A DNA stretch of 16,306 nt from Bacillota bacterium. GTDB taxonomy: Bacteria > Bacillota > Clostridia > Peptostreptococcales > Acidaminobacteraceae. Position numbers and translations under genes: made by a program. Below the pieces are notes generated by a model, which was given only the letters and a program-made list of their open reading frames with translations, was not told where the DNA came from and made no database searches. Numbering within the stretch: the first letter of the stretch is position 1; each line of letters starts with the position of its first letter. Of the stretch, positions 1-7,006 are shown one piece after another. Location: assembly GCA_030529205.1 (NCBI GenBank), contig JAUMXJ010000006.1, positions 1-16,306 of the forward strand, written 5' to 3'.

Positions 1-255
1 ATCATAAAGAACATAAAGAAAGCAGAAGCGTGAAAGAAAACCGAAATTATAAGGGAAACAGGGACAAGGACTCGCGTGCACCTAAGATGAAGGCGGAAAA
101 AAACAAGAACCGAATCGCAGAAGTCAGAGAAAGTATGTTTGCAATATCGATGAAAAAAGCGATGAGTCCGTTCAGATACTTAAAGTCGAGAACACCCAAA
201 AACGCGGAATATTCAGCAGAATACTCGGTGTGTTTAAGAAAGGCGGTGAAAAGAA
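1..255 (+). other. Upstream region and leader; possible 3' end of a preceding gene
   Basis: No gene can be called with confidence here. Frame 1 is open from the window edge to a TGA at 31-33 and could be the last ten codons of an upstream gene. Frame 3 is open from the edge to a TAA at 321-323 and encodes a Lys/Arg/Glu/Asn-rich, low-complexity peptide; this could be the tail of a RicT/PSP1-type protein, which often precedes metG in Clostridia, but it would overlap the next gene by 68 bases and has no recognisable domain. The stretch also holds a potential stem-loop: GAATATTC (207-214) against GAATACTC (219-226) with one mismatch and an AGCA loop, closed by ACACC (192-196) and GGTGT (227-231) across a bulge. 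It ends just ahead of the ribosome binding site of the synthetase gene. No T-box sequence was seen. Confidence 0.3.
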
Positions 256-2250
256 ATGAAAAGACCGAGACCGAAATTTCCAAAGAGAGCGGTGATAACA
301 GCCGGAATGCCGTATGGGAATAAGAGTCTTCATTTTGGCCATATCGGAGGGGTTTTTATCCATGCGGACACCCTTTATCGCTTTCTGCAAGATCGAATCG
401 GAAAAGAAAATGTGATATTTGTATCCGGAACGGACTGTTACGGTTCTCCGATTGTAGCAAGTTATAAACAATACTTGGATCAAATCGAAAAAGATGGCGG
501 GGAGAGGATCGGGATTGAAGAATACGTTCGCGGATTCCATGACAAACAGCGCGAATGCCTTGCCGCTTATCAAGTCGAACCGAGTCTTTTCGGGACATCC
601 GCATTCGGAGAGAGCGGGGAGGTTCATGCGGAGGTTTCAAGCAAGCTGTTTCATCTGCTTTATCAAAACGGCACGCTCAGGAAAATGAGTTCAAAACAGT
701 TCTTTGATCCGAAGGAGAAGGTGTACTTAAACGGAAGACAGGTTGTCGGGCAGTGTCCCGTGGCGGGATGCAGCTCTTCCAAAGCATATGCGGATGAATG
801 TGATATGGGGCATCAATATCAGCCTTCGGAACTCATTAATCCCGTTTCTATCCTGTCTCATGAGAAGCCTGAATTGGTGGATGTTGCAAACTGGTATTTC
901 ATTCTCGACGAGTACAATGACAAATTGTCGGATATGATTGAAAAACTGAAAAAAGAAAAACGCATTCGGGATAATGTGTATTCCGCAATTCAGGAGTTTC
1001 TGAAAAAGCCGTGCATCTACGTCAAGAGAAAGGATCATGAGCGAATCGACGGCAAGGTGGAAATCAAGCGCTTTGTCGATGAAGGAAAAGGCGACAGTGT
1101 CATATACGAGTACGACAATTTGGATGAACGAGACCGTGCGAGAGCACAACTTGAGGCTCTGGATGTCAAGTTTCGAACCGGAAAGACCCTGGTTCCGTTC
1201 AGATTAACCGGCAATGTCGAATGGGGCGTTCCCGTTCCGGAAGTCGAGGGTATGAAAGATTTGACTTTCTGGGTATGGCCGGAGTCCCTTTGGGCACCGG
1301 TATCGTTTACCATGACGCATCTGAAGCACGCGCCCGAGAAGAACGGAGATTGGAAAGCGTGGTGGCTTTCCGATGAAGCGGAGCAATACCAGGTCATCGG
1401 AGAAGATAATGTCTATTTTTACGGGATTGCCGAAATGGGGCTCCTGATGGCGTACTTGGGGATTATGCCTTCGGATGACAAATATCCGGGAGGGTATGAT
1501 TATCCGATGCTCGTTTCAAATTCTCATCTGCTCTACATGGATGCCAAGGCGAGTTCTTCGGGTGCTGTAAAGCCCCCGATGGCGATTGAACTTCTGGAAA
1601 AATACACGGTTGACCAATTGCGCATGCATTTCCTCAGCCTGGGACTCTCCAAAAAGTCCGCTTCGTTCAGCCCGAAGGCGTTTTCGGAACAGGAAGCCGG
1701 CGCACAGGAAGATCCGGTTCTGAAGGACGGCAATGCCCTGACCAATGTGTACAACAGGGTCCTCAGATCCTGTTTTTATACATCGCAAAAGTACTTTGAT
1801 TCCGGGATTCCCGATTGCGAACCGAGTGCGGAAATCAAAGAGATGGTCGAAAAAGCCGCGTTGGAATATGAGCACAATATGGCGCGAAAAGAATTTCATA
1901 TCGTCATTTTTACCGTGGACGATTTGATTCGAAAGGTCAGCAAACATTGGGCGAAATACTCGAAAGGGGCGGATTCGGCGGAGGCTTATGCGCAGGTTCT
2001 TGCGGACTGTTTCTATGCCTCCAAGGTTCTTGCGCTTCTCCTGCATCCGATTACTCCGTATTCGGCGGAAAATATCAGGAAGATGATGAATCTCGATGAG
2101 ACCTTGTGGTCATGGGACCATGTATTTTCAAATATTCAGACACATATGGCGTCGGAGCGGGAGCATAAGCTTGTGGAAATTCCGCCTAAATATGATTTCT
2201 ACAAAAAACACGATTCCCAGTTCGAGGCGAAGGCAAACGGACAGCAATAA
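256..2250 (+). CDS. Divergent methionyl-tRNA synthetase-like class I tRNA ligase
   Basis: A class I aminoacyl-tRNA synthetase of 664 residues whose closest recognisable relative is MetRS, which charges tRNA-Met in the cytoplasm. The HIGH box is HFGH at 26-29, after the MetRS-like AGMPYGNKSL. A zinc knuckle follows with C167, C172, C182 and H186, then QPSELINP, as in MetRS. The helical anticodon-binding part occupies roughly 470-640, and there is no C-terminal EMAP/Trbd domain. Against E. coli MetRS the active site is unusual. The KMSKS loop reads KASSS (431-435). The residue aligned with the Met-sensing His of the VYFH motif is Tyr389. The segment around W341 reads WVWPESLWAP instead of a VWLDA-type sequence. 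About 50 extra residues (roughly 250-310) interrupt the catalytic domain. The start has AGGCGGTG about ten bases upstream. Similar proteins in Clostridia are often called only 'class I tRNA ligase family'. Whether it charges tRNA-Met is uncertain, so no gene symbol is given. Confidence 0.85.
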   Translation: MKRPRPKFPKRAVITAGMPYGNKSLHFGHIGGVFIHADTLYRFLQDRIGKENVIFVSGTDCYGSPIVASYKQYLDQIEKDGGERIGIEEYVRGFHDKQRECLAAYQVEPSLFGTSAFGESGEVHAEVSSKLFHLLYQNGTLRKMSSKQFFDPKEKVYLNGRQVVGQCPVAGCSSSKAYADECDMGHQYQPSELINPVSILSHEKPELVDVANWYFILDEYNDKLSDMIEKLKKEKRIRDNVYSAIQEFLKKPCIYVKRKDHERIDGKVEIKRFVDEGKGDSVIYEYDNLDERDRARAQLEALDVKFRTGKTLVPFRLTGNVEWGVPVPEVEGMKDLTFWVWPESLWAPVSFTMTHLKHAPEKNGDWKAWWLSDEAEQYQVIGEDNVYFYGIAEMGLLMAYLGIMPSDDKYPGGYDYPMLVSNSHLLYMDAKASSSGAVKPPMAIELLEKYTVDQLRMHFLSLGLSKKSASFSPKAFSEQEAGAQEDPVLKDGNALTNVYNRVLRSCFYTSQKYFDSGIPDCEPSAEIKEMVEKAALEYEHNMARKEFHIVIFTVDDLIRKVSKHWAKYSKGADSAEAYAQVLADCFYASKVLALLLHPITPYSAENIRKMMNLDETLWSWDHVFSNIQTHMASEREHKLVEIPPKYDFYKKHDSQFEAKANGQQ

Positions 2251-2336
2251 ATACTGTGCAACCGTGAGCGATTGTGTTAAAGTATAAAGCGTGTTGTTAA
2301 AACGAGACGGGAGAGTGGAAGAAATTTACATCCACA

Positions 2337-2365
2337 TTGTCTTTTGGTATCGTTTGTGATAAAAT
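2337..2365 (+). promoter_or_regulatory. Probable sigma-A promoter of the efp operon
   Basis: TTGTCT at 2337-2342 and TAAAAT at 2360-2365 are separated by 17 bases, and TG at 2357-2358 makes an extended -10 (TGATAAAAT). Transcription would begin near 2372, leaving only about ten untranslated bases that consist mostly of the ribosome binding site GGAGG (2373-2377). That very short leader is unusual, so a second promoter further upstream, or read-through from the synthetase gene, remains possible. Confidence 0.5.
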
Positions 2366-2381
2366 TAGATTCGGAGGTTTT

Positions 2382-2945
2382 ATGATTTCAGCAAGTGATT
2401 TCAGAAAAGGTATTACGTTTGAGATCGACGGAGAACCATATGTCATTGTGGATTTCCAACATGTTAAGCCGGGCAAGGGTGCGGCATTTGTGAGGACTAC
2501 CTATAAAAGTCTGCTGACCGGTGTTATTAGAGAACAGACATTCAACCCATCGGAGAAGTTCGAAAAAGCGCATATCGAGACAAAAGAGATGCAATACCTG
2601 TATAACGAGGGCGATTTGTACTATTTCATGGATAACGAGACATACGATCAGATACCTTTACAGAAAGAGCAAGTTGAGGACGCGGTCATGTATCTCAGAG
2701 AGAATGACAATGCGACTTTGAAATTCTATAAAGGGAATGTGTTCATGGTCGAAGCGCCAAACTTTGTCGTCTTGGAAGTGGTCGAGTCCGAGCCGAGTGT
2801 GAAGGGCAATACCGCGACAAATGCGACAAAGAGGGTCAAGGTGGAGACCGGTGCTGAAATTCAGGTTCCGATGTTTGTAAACGAAGGAGATAAAATCAAG
2901 ATTGACACCAGGACGGGAGAATACCTGTCGAGAGCGAACGACTAG
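2382..2945 (+). CDS. efp: Translation elongation factor P
   Basis: EF-P binds stalled ribosomes between the P and E sites and stimulates peptide bond formation at consecutive prolines. The protein is 187 residues, the normal family length, with the three expected beta-barrel domains: a KOW-like N-terminal domain (about 1-62), a central OB domain and a C-terminal OB domain ending in the conserved [11 protein letters not shown]. The tip loop is [10 protein letters not shown] with the modifiable lysine at K32, the same position at which Bacillus subtilis EF-P carries aminopentanol. The ATG at 2382 is chosen because GGAGG lies four bases upstream and the product then starts [10 protein letters not shown], as in homologues; an in-frame TTG at 2337 would add 15 residues encoded by the promoter and ribosome binding site. 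It appears to be the first gene of a long transcription unit. Confidence 0.97.
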   Translation: MISASDFRKGITFEIDGEPYVIVDFQHVKPGKGAAFVRTTYKSLLTGVIREQTFNPSEKFEKAHIETKEMQYLYNEGDLYYFMDNETYDQIPLQKEQVEDAVMYLRENDNATLKFYKGNVFMVEAPNFVVLEVVESEPSVKGNTATNATKRVKVETGAEIQVPMFVNEGDKIKIDTRTGEYLSRAND

Positions 2946-2963
2946 CAGTTTGTTCTGAAACCT

Positions 2964-2989
2964 CCGTCCATAGAGGGCGTGACGGTTTT
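2964..2989 (+). terminator. Weak hairpin with U-run after efp (possible attenuator)
   Basis: CCGTC (2964-2968) can pair with GACGG (2981-2985) around a 12-base loop, followed by TTTT (2986-2989). The stem is short and the loop long, so it would be a weak terminator at best. It sits in the only sizeable gap (71 bases) near the front of the operon and may reduce rather than stop transcription after efp. Confidence 0.25.
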
Positions 2990-3016
2990 ACATAATATAA
3001 AAAATTAGGAGGCAAC

Positions 3017-3406
3017 ATGTTAAACGAAAAAATAGCTTATATCAAAGGTCTTGCGGAAGGTTTGAAACTTCAATCGGATTCTAAAGAAGGCAAGATTATT
3101 TTTAGCATTATTGAAGCATTGGATTCCATCAAGGAGGAAATCGGTTTTATCTACGACGAAATCGATGAACTCAACGATTCTGTGGACGAAATCGACGAGT
3201 ATGTGAACTCAATTGATGACGACCTCTCAGATTTGGAAGACTTTATCGAAGATGAGTTCGGATTTGACGAAGACGATGATTTCTGCTGCGACGACGACTG
3301 TGACTGCGACATTGATTTTGACGATGAATGCTGGCATGAACACGATTCTGAAGAAGAGTGCGGATGCTGCTGCACTTCAGAAGAAAAGGAAAAGACTGAA
3401 GAATAA
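3017..3406 (+). CDS. CD1247-family small acidic protein with a Cys-rich tail
   Basis: A 129-residue protein. Residues 1-42 match the CD1247 N-terminal domain that is common next to Asp23 genes in Clostridia: an EKIAYIKGLAEGLKLQ-type helix followed by KEGKIIFSIIEALDSI. Residues 35-80 are a strongly acidic predicted coiled coil with repeated (D/E)-E-I-D-E units. Residues 90-119 hold nine cysteines (C90, C91, C95, C97, C105, C115, C117, C118, C119) and H107 and H109 among aspartates and glutamates. From memory, many relatives carry an ordinary CPxC zinc ribbon at this end; here it is a Cys/Asp cluster instead. Metal binding is likely but not shown. The start has AGGAGG seven bases upstream. The stop is one base before the Asp23 gene, so the two are probably co-translated and functionally linked. 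The biochemical role of the family is unknown. Confidence 0.85.
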   Translation: MLNEKIAYIKGLAEGLKLQSDSKEGKIIFSIIEALDSIKEEIGFIYDEIDELNDSVDEIDEYVNSIDDDLSDLEDFIEDEFGFDEDDDFCCDDDCDCDIDFDDECWHEHDSEEECGCCCTSEEKEKTEE

Positions 3407-3407
3407 A

Positions 3408-3764
3408 ATGGCGGAAATTAATAATTTCAGCTCGGGAGCTGTACACATCTCGGAAGATGTTATCGGTGTCATCGGCTCCATAGCTGCCAGTGAAATCAAG
3501 GGTGTCAGAGAACTGCAGGGCTCTTTTTCCGATGAAATGTTCGAGTTTATCGGCAAAAAGAATACGGGAAAAGGGGTCGAAGTCGTGATTGACGAGGAGG
3601 GTGTCAAAGTTGAAATTGACATTGTCGTGGATTATGGCGTAGAAATCCCTGCGGTTGCTCGGGATGTCCAAAAAGCAGTCAAAGCGGCAATTGAGAGTAT
3701 GACGGCGATGAATGTGAAGTTTGTCAATGTGCATGTCGTAGCCATTAATTTTAAGACGAAATAA
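3408..3764 (+). CDS. Asp23/Gls24 family envelope stress response protein
   Basis: A 118-residue Asp23/Gls24 (DUF322) protein. The family includes abundant cytoplasmic proteins tied to cell-envelope homeostasis, which in staphylococci are anchored to the membrane by AmaP. The family signature is visible: a start of the type GAVHISEDVIGVIGSIAASEIKGV (about residues 10-33), then GVEVVIDEEGVKVEIDIVVDYG and a C-terminal VQKAVKAAIESM helix followed by VNVHVVAINF. No membrane segment is present and no AmaP-like gene is adjacent. The ATG at 3408 follows the upstream stop by one base with no good ribosome binding site of its own, so translational coupling is likely; the same frame runs open back to 3213, but that part only shadows the acidic gene. 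The position just before nusB is the usual one in Clostridia. Confidence 0.93.
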   Translation: MAEINNFSSGAVHISEDVIGVIGSIAASEIKGVRELQGSFSDEMFEFIGKKNTGKGVEVVIDEEGVKVEIDIVVDYGVEIPAVARDVQKAVKAAIESMTAMNVKFVNVHVVAINFKTK

Positions 3765-3768
3765 CAAT

Positions 3769-4266
3769 ATGAAAAAAAGAAAATTTTCAAGAGATGTAGC
3801 TGTGCAAATTATGTATCAACTCGCAGTGAGAGGTATCCATGATTATGCAAAGCTACTTTCTCATTATACGGAACTATGTGAAAGCGGGGAGTATGAAGAA
3901 ATCCAACAGGATTTTATGGATGCATTCGAAAAGGATCCCGGCATTGAAGTAATATCAACCATCGAGAATGCACATGTAAAGATGACGAAGTTGGATCAAG
4001 AGTATTTGACGGATCTGTTTGCGTGTTACGAAGGCCATGCGGAGGAGGTGGATCAAGCGATTCAGAATAATCTGCAGGGCTGGCGTATGGGGCGAATCGC
4101 GGTCATCGACTTGGCAATCCTTCGCGTCGCTTTGACGGAGATTCTTTACATGGAGGATATTCCGTTTAAGAGCAGTGTCAATGAAGCGGTTGAAATTGCA
4201 AAAAGATACGGAGATGAAAAGTCATCGAAATTCGTCAACGGTCTTCTTGCAAAGTATGATAAATAG
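3769..4266 (+). CDS. nusB: Transcription antitermination factor NusB
   Basis: NusB binds boxA RNA with NusE (ribosomal protein S10) and is part of the antitermination complex that keeps RNA polymerase moving through rRNA operons. The 165-residue product starts with the usual basic helix (KKRKFSRDVAVQIMYQL), and its C-terminal half carries the strong family signature: W-R-M-G-R-I-A-V-I-D-L-A-I-L-R followed by EILYMEDIPFKSSVNEAVEIAKRYG and FVNGLLAKYDK. It is somewhat longer than E. coli NusB (139 residues); the extra length is in the middle, about residues 25-70, between the N-terminal helices and the C-terminal bundle. It begins four bases after the Asp23 gene, without an obvious ribosome binding site, and its TAG stop overlaps the GTG start of xseA by one base. 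Confidence 0.95.
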   Translation: MKKRKFSRDVAVQIMYQLAVRGIHDYAKLLSHYTELCESGEYEEIQQDFMDAFEKDPGIEVISTIENAHVKMTKLDQEYLTDLFACYEGHAEEVDQAIQNNLQGWRMGRIAVIDLAILRVALTEILYMEDIPFKSSVNEAVEIAKRYGDEKSSKFVNGLLAKYDK

Positions 4267-5486
4267 TGGAGTTTTGTCTGGTTAAAGTATTCAGTGTTGC
4301 GGAGTTAAACAGCCTTATAAAGTTTCAGCTGGAATCCAATATTGTCTTGAAGTCCTTCGTTGTGAGCGGTGAAGTGAGCAGCGTCACGCATCAAAGAGCG
4401 TCGAATGCCACCGGAAAAAGAACTTGGTTTACTTTGATCGGAGCGGGTTCGGAAATTTCATGCGTCTCTTGGGAAGGATGCGAGATCAAGCAGGGAGACG
4501 CTGTTGAAATCAAGGGAAAAATTGAAGTTTGGAACAACAAGGGTCAGTACAAGTTAAATGCGATTCAGGTAAAACAAATCGGGGAAGGTGCTGCAAAAGA
4601 AGCACTTGCAAGATTGACCGCCGAGCTTGAAAAAAAAGGTTATTTCGATCCGCGCAACAAAAAAATGTTGCCGCCCTGTATAAAAAAAGTGGCACTTGTG
4701 ACATCTCAGGACGGCGCAGCCGTCGGGGATGTTTTGGAAACGCTTTTGACCCGAGGCTCAATAGCCGCGGTGAGAATTTATGACGTCAGGGTACAGGGGA
4801 CGGGTGCGCCTGCAGAAATTGCTTCCGCTATAGATGAGATCAACTTCAGCGCTGATGAAGTCGATGTCATCCTTTTGACACGCGGTGGCGGCGGGACAGC
4901 CGACCTTGCGGTTTTTAACGATCCCTTGTGCTTTGAAGCGGTACATAATTCGAGGATTCCTGTGATTTGTGCCATCGGGCACGAGCGCGATGAGTCGCTT
5001 TCCGAAAGATGTGCGGATGTGCAGTGTATTACTCCTACAAAGGCGGCTACAATTATAGCGGACCATTCTTCGCGCACTATGTACTATTTGCAGGCGGTAA
5101 ATCAATTTATCAAAATTTCGGATTTGGTCCATAGTCAAGTCTTGAATCTCGAAAAAAGATTGTCTTCCGTGACCATTATGAGCCCCTATGACCGTTTGAG
5201 GGATCGCGAACTGCGCTTATCGGAGCTTCGCAGCGGTATGATGAAAAATGTGGAAAACGGGATAAAACACAAGATGAACGCTTTGGAGAACACGAGTTTG
5301 AGAATCGAAGCTTCTTCTCCTTTTTCCATACTGGATAAGGGTTACGGTCTTGTTTACAAGAACGAAAAGGTTGCGGAGTTGACTTCCACCGAAAGAGGAG
5401 ATCGAATCTCCATCCTGATGAAAGACGGAACCATTTTGGCAAAAGTAGAGGAGGTAAGACATGAAGACATACGAACAAAAATTTGA
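4266..5486 (+). CDS. xseA: Exodeoxyribonuclease VII large subunit
   Basis: The catalytic subunit of exonuclease VII, which degrades single-stranded DNA from either end to short oligonucleotides in repair and recombination. The 406 residues hold an N-terminal OB-fold DNA-binding domain (about 1-105, starting KVFSVAELNSLIK), the nuclease domain (about 125-320) and a coiled-coil tail. In the nuclease domain the expected LPPCIKKVALVTSQDGAAVGD, RGGGGTADLAVFND (206-219) and GHERD (238-242) are present, followed by the family's TPTKAA. The middle residue of the GHExD motif is Arg where E. coli has Thr; other bacterial XseA proteins have this too, as far as I recall. The GTG start overlaps the nusB stop by one base and fits the family N-terminus. 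The end overlaps xseB by 26 bases, which is common for this subunit pair. Confidence 0.96.
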   Translation: MEFCLVKVFSVAELNSLIKFQLESNIVLKSFVVSGEVSSVTHQRASNATGKRTWFTLIGAGSEISCVSWEGCEIKQGDAVEIKGKIEVWNNKGQYKLNAIQVKQIGEGAAKEALARLTAELEKKGYFDPRNKKMLPPCIKKVALVTSQDGAAVGDVLETLLTRGSIAAVRIYDVRVQGTGAPAEIASAIDEINFSADEVDVILLTRGGGGTADLAVFNDPLCFEAVHNSRIPVICAIGHERDESLSERCADVQCITPTKAATIIADHSSRTMYYLQAVNQFIKISDLVHSQVLNLEKRLSSVTIMSPYDRLRDRELRLSELRSGMMKNVENGIKHKMNALENTSLRIEASSPFSILDKGYGLVYKNEKVAELTSTERGDRISILMKDGTILAKVEEVRHEDIRTKI

Positions 5487-5655
5487 TGAGTTGAAGCGGA
5501 TGAACGAAAAACTGTCATCGCCGGATCTGCCGCTTGCGGAAATGGTTGAAATATATGAAAAAGCGCAAATCCTTATGAATGAGCTGAGGGATGAACTCGA
5601 GAAATCCAAACTTGTTGTCGAAAACATTACAAAGAGCATGAAAGAGGAAAAATAA
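5461..5655 (+). CDS. xseB: Exodeoxyribonuclease VII small subunit
   Basis: The small subunit that binds the coiled-coil arm of XseA and is needed for a stable, regulated exonuclease VII. It is 64 residues, typical for the family, entirely helical, and has the recognisable pattern YEQKFDELKRMNEKLSSPDLPLAEMVEIYEKA followed by a C-terminal helix. The ATG is preceded by AGGAGGT, one of the best ribosome binding sites in the window, which lies inside the xseA coding sequence and probably allows more small than large subunit to be made; exonuclease VII contains several XseB per XseA. The TAA stop overlaps the ATG of ispA by one base (TAATG). Confidence 0.95.
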   Translation: MKTYEQKFDELKRMNEKLSSPDLPLAEMVEIYEKAQILMNELRDELEKSKLVVENITKSMKEEK

Positions 5656-6542
5656 TGAATGATTGGTTTACATCGGATCGTTATGAAGAATATCAGAAGC
5701 ATTTGATTCAATCTGTCGTGACGGACAGCAAGTTGCGGGAGATGATGGAATACTCTCTGTTTGCGGGAGGAAAGAGATTTCGGCCGTCTTTGTTGCTGCA
5801 CGCTTTCGACGCCATATCCGCGGCAAACGGGAAAGGGCATCACACGAAGGTGAAGGATACGGCGATGCATTTTGCCGTTGCGCTTGAATGCATTCATACA
5901 TATTCCCTGATCCACGATGATCTCCCGTGCATGGATGACGACGATCTGAGGCGCGGAATGCCCACTTCTCACATCAAATACGGCGAAGCGGAAGCCTTGC
6001 TGGCGGGAGACGCGCTGCTCAATCTCGGGTTTGAATTGATGGCGAAGGCGGCGTCGGAATCGGACAGTGCCGAGGCGGCGCGGGCAATGTACTATGTCGG
6101 TCGCGCGTCCGGTGCAAACGGCATGGTGCTCGGTCAGTTTTATGATATTCAGAATGAGGGAGATGTCACAGTTGCGCAGTTGGATCGGATCAATTTATAC
6201 AAGACTTCCGCATTGATTCGCGCTTCAATCGTCGCAGGAGTGATTCTTGCATCCGGCGATCGGTTGCAGATAGCCAAGGCGGAGGAAATCGGCGACTGCG
6301 TCGGCATGATTTTTCAGCTGACGGATGATCTGATCGACATACATTCAAGTGCGGAAGAAGCGGGAAAGACTGTCGGAAGTGATGTCGACGCACACAAGTT
6401 GACATATCCCGCACTCCTGGGTGAGGATGAAGTGCATCGTATCGTGGGGTCGCTCGTTGAAAAGGTGGAAGCTCTGGCAGATGAGATTTCATTGTATTTC
6501 ATCAAAGACATCGTGAAAAAACTTGTCGGTAGAAAGAAGTAG
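5655..6542 (+). CDS. ispA: Farnesyl/geranyl diphosphate synthase
   Basis: A short-chain trans-prenyltransferase that condenses isopentenyl diphosphate with allylic diphosphates to give geranyl and farnesyl diphosphate for undecaprenol and other isoprenoids. The 295 residues show every family motif: GGKRFRP (38-44), the first Asp-rich motif DDLPCMD (88-94) in the DDxxxxD form of bacterial (type II) farnesyl diphosphate synthases, RRG (99-101), and the second motif QLTDDLID (221-228, with D224, D225 and D228). The sequence HTYSLIHDD before the first motif is the usual one for farnesyl synthases, so a C15 product is the best guess. The gene starts one base inside xseB. It is followed by a polyprenyl-related phosphatase-like gene and dxs, making a three-gene isoprenoid block. 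Confidence 0.95.
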   Translation: MNDWFTSDRYEEYQKHLIQSVVTDSKLREMMEYSLFAGGKRFRPSLLLHAFDAISAANGKGHHTKVKDTAMHFAVALECIHTYSLIHDDLPCMDDDDLRRGMPTSHIKYGEAEALLAGDALLNLGFELMAKAASESDSAEAARAMYYVGRASGANGMVLGQFYDIQNEGDVTVAQLDRINLYKTSALIRASIVAGVILASGDRLQIAKAEEIGDCVGMIFQLTDDLIDIHSSAEEAGKTVGSDVDAHKLTYPALLGEDEVHRIVGSLVEKVEALADEISLYFIKDIVKKLVGRKK

Positions 6543-6554
6543 GAGTACATCAAA

Positions 6555-7004
6555 GTGGAAATCATGGATCTGTTATCAAATAAAGTATTGGTTACGGCTG
6601 TAATCTGCTGGTTTGTCGCGCAGTTTATCAAAGTGATCATCGATTACCTGCTTGAAGGCAGACTGGACCTGGCAAGAATACACGGCTCCGGCGGGATGCC
6701 GTCCTCCCATTCGGCGACCATTTGCGGCATCAGCTGTGCAATCGGATTTGCGGAGGGGGCGAGCTCTTCCCTTTTCGCTCTGTCCGTGATTATGGCGATC
6801 ATTGTGATGCACGATGCGAGCAATGTCAGGAAAAGCGTCGGAGATCACGCGAAATTATTGAATCAGCAGTTTACCGAATTGATTCAAAACGGAATGAACC
6901 AAAAGTTGTTCAAAGAACTGATCGGTCATAAACCTGTGGAAGTGGTGGCGGGTGCAATATTGGGGATTGTCACCTCTTTGTTGTTGTACCTGTTTGTGTG
7001 GTAG
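6555..7004 (+). CDS. Divergent PAP2 family membrane protein (DUF212/YuiD-like)
   Basis: A 149-residue membrane protein of the divergent PAP2 family, which is distantly related to PAP2 acid phosphatases and is found in bacteria and plants; its substrate is not established. The family motifs are plain: GSGGMPSSHSA (about 44-54), then MHDASNVRKSVGDHAKLLNQ in the middle, and ELIGHKPVEVVAGAILGI near the end. Hydrophobic segments lie at about 10-30, 55-85 and 130-148. The GTG at 6555 is chosen because AGGAG (6541-6545), which overlaps the ispA stop, is nine bases away; the in-frame ATG at 6564 is too far. Its place between ispA and dxs suggests a substrate among prenyl or polyprenyl (di)phosphates, but that is inference from context. 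Confidence 0.92.
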   Translation: MEIMDLLSNKVLVTAVICWFVAQFIKVIIDYLLEGRLDLARIHGSGGMPSSHSATICGISCAIGFAEGASSSLFALSVIMAIIVMHDASNVRKSVGDHAKLLNQQFTELIQNGMNQKLFKELIGHKPVEVVAGAILGIVTSLLLYLFVW

Positions 7005-7006
7005 GA

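Noticed and set aside
120-255. T-box or SAM riboswitch upstream of the methionine-type synthetase
   Set aside because: No AGGGTGG-type T-box antiterminator sequence, no specifier-loop arrangement, no SAM-I core and no terminator hairpin with a U-run are visible.
30-323. Open frame of 97 codons from a GTG near the window start
   Set aside because: It has low-complexity Lys/Arg-rich content, no recognisable domain and no good ribosome binding site, and it overlaps the synthetase gene by 68 bases. It stays open to the window edge, so it could only be a real gene's tail, which cannot be shown from here.
2337-2381. Upstream TTG start extending EF-P by 15 residues
   Set aside because: The extension is encoded by the promoter and ribosome binding site, and EF-P proteins begin MISxxDFRxG, which matches the ATG at 2382.
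2991-3016. TAATAT at 2993-2998 as a promoter for the CD1247-type gene
   Set aside because: No acceptable -35 sequence lies 16-18 bases upstream.
3151-3375. Antisense Ser-rich frame of 74 codons
   Set aside because: It is the mirror of the Asp/Glu/Cys-rich coding sequence on the plus strand; its serine runs come only from GAC/GAT/GAA codons read backwards.
3213-3407. N-terminal extension of the Asp23 protein
   Set aside because: The extra 65 codons lie wholly within the acidic CD1247-type gene in another frame and do not resemble any Asp23 homologue.
5217-5972. Long antisense frame of 251 codons across xseA, xseB and ispA
   Set aside because: It overlaps three well-supported genes with recognisable motifs and its own translation shows no domain.
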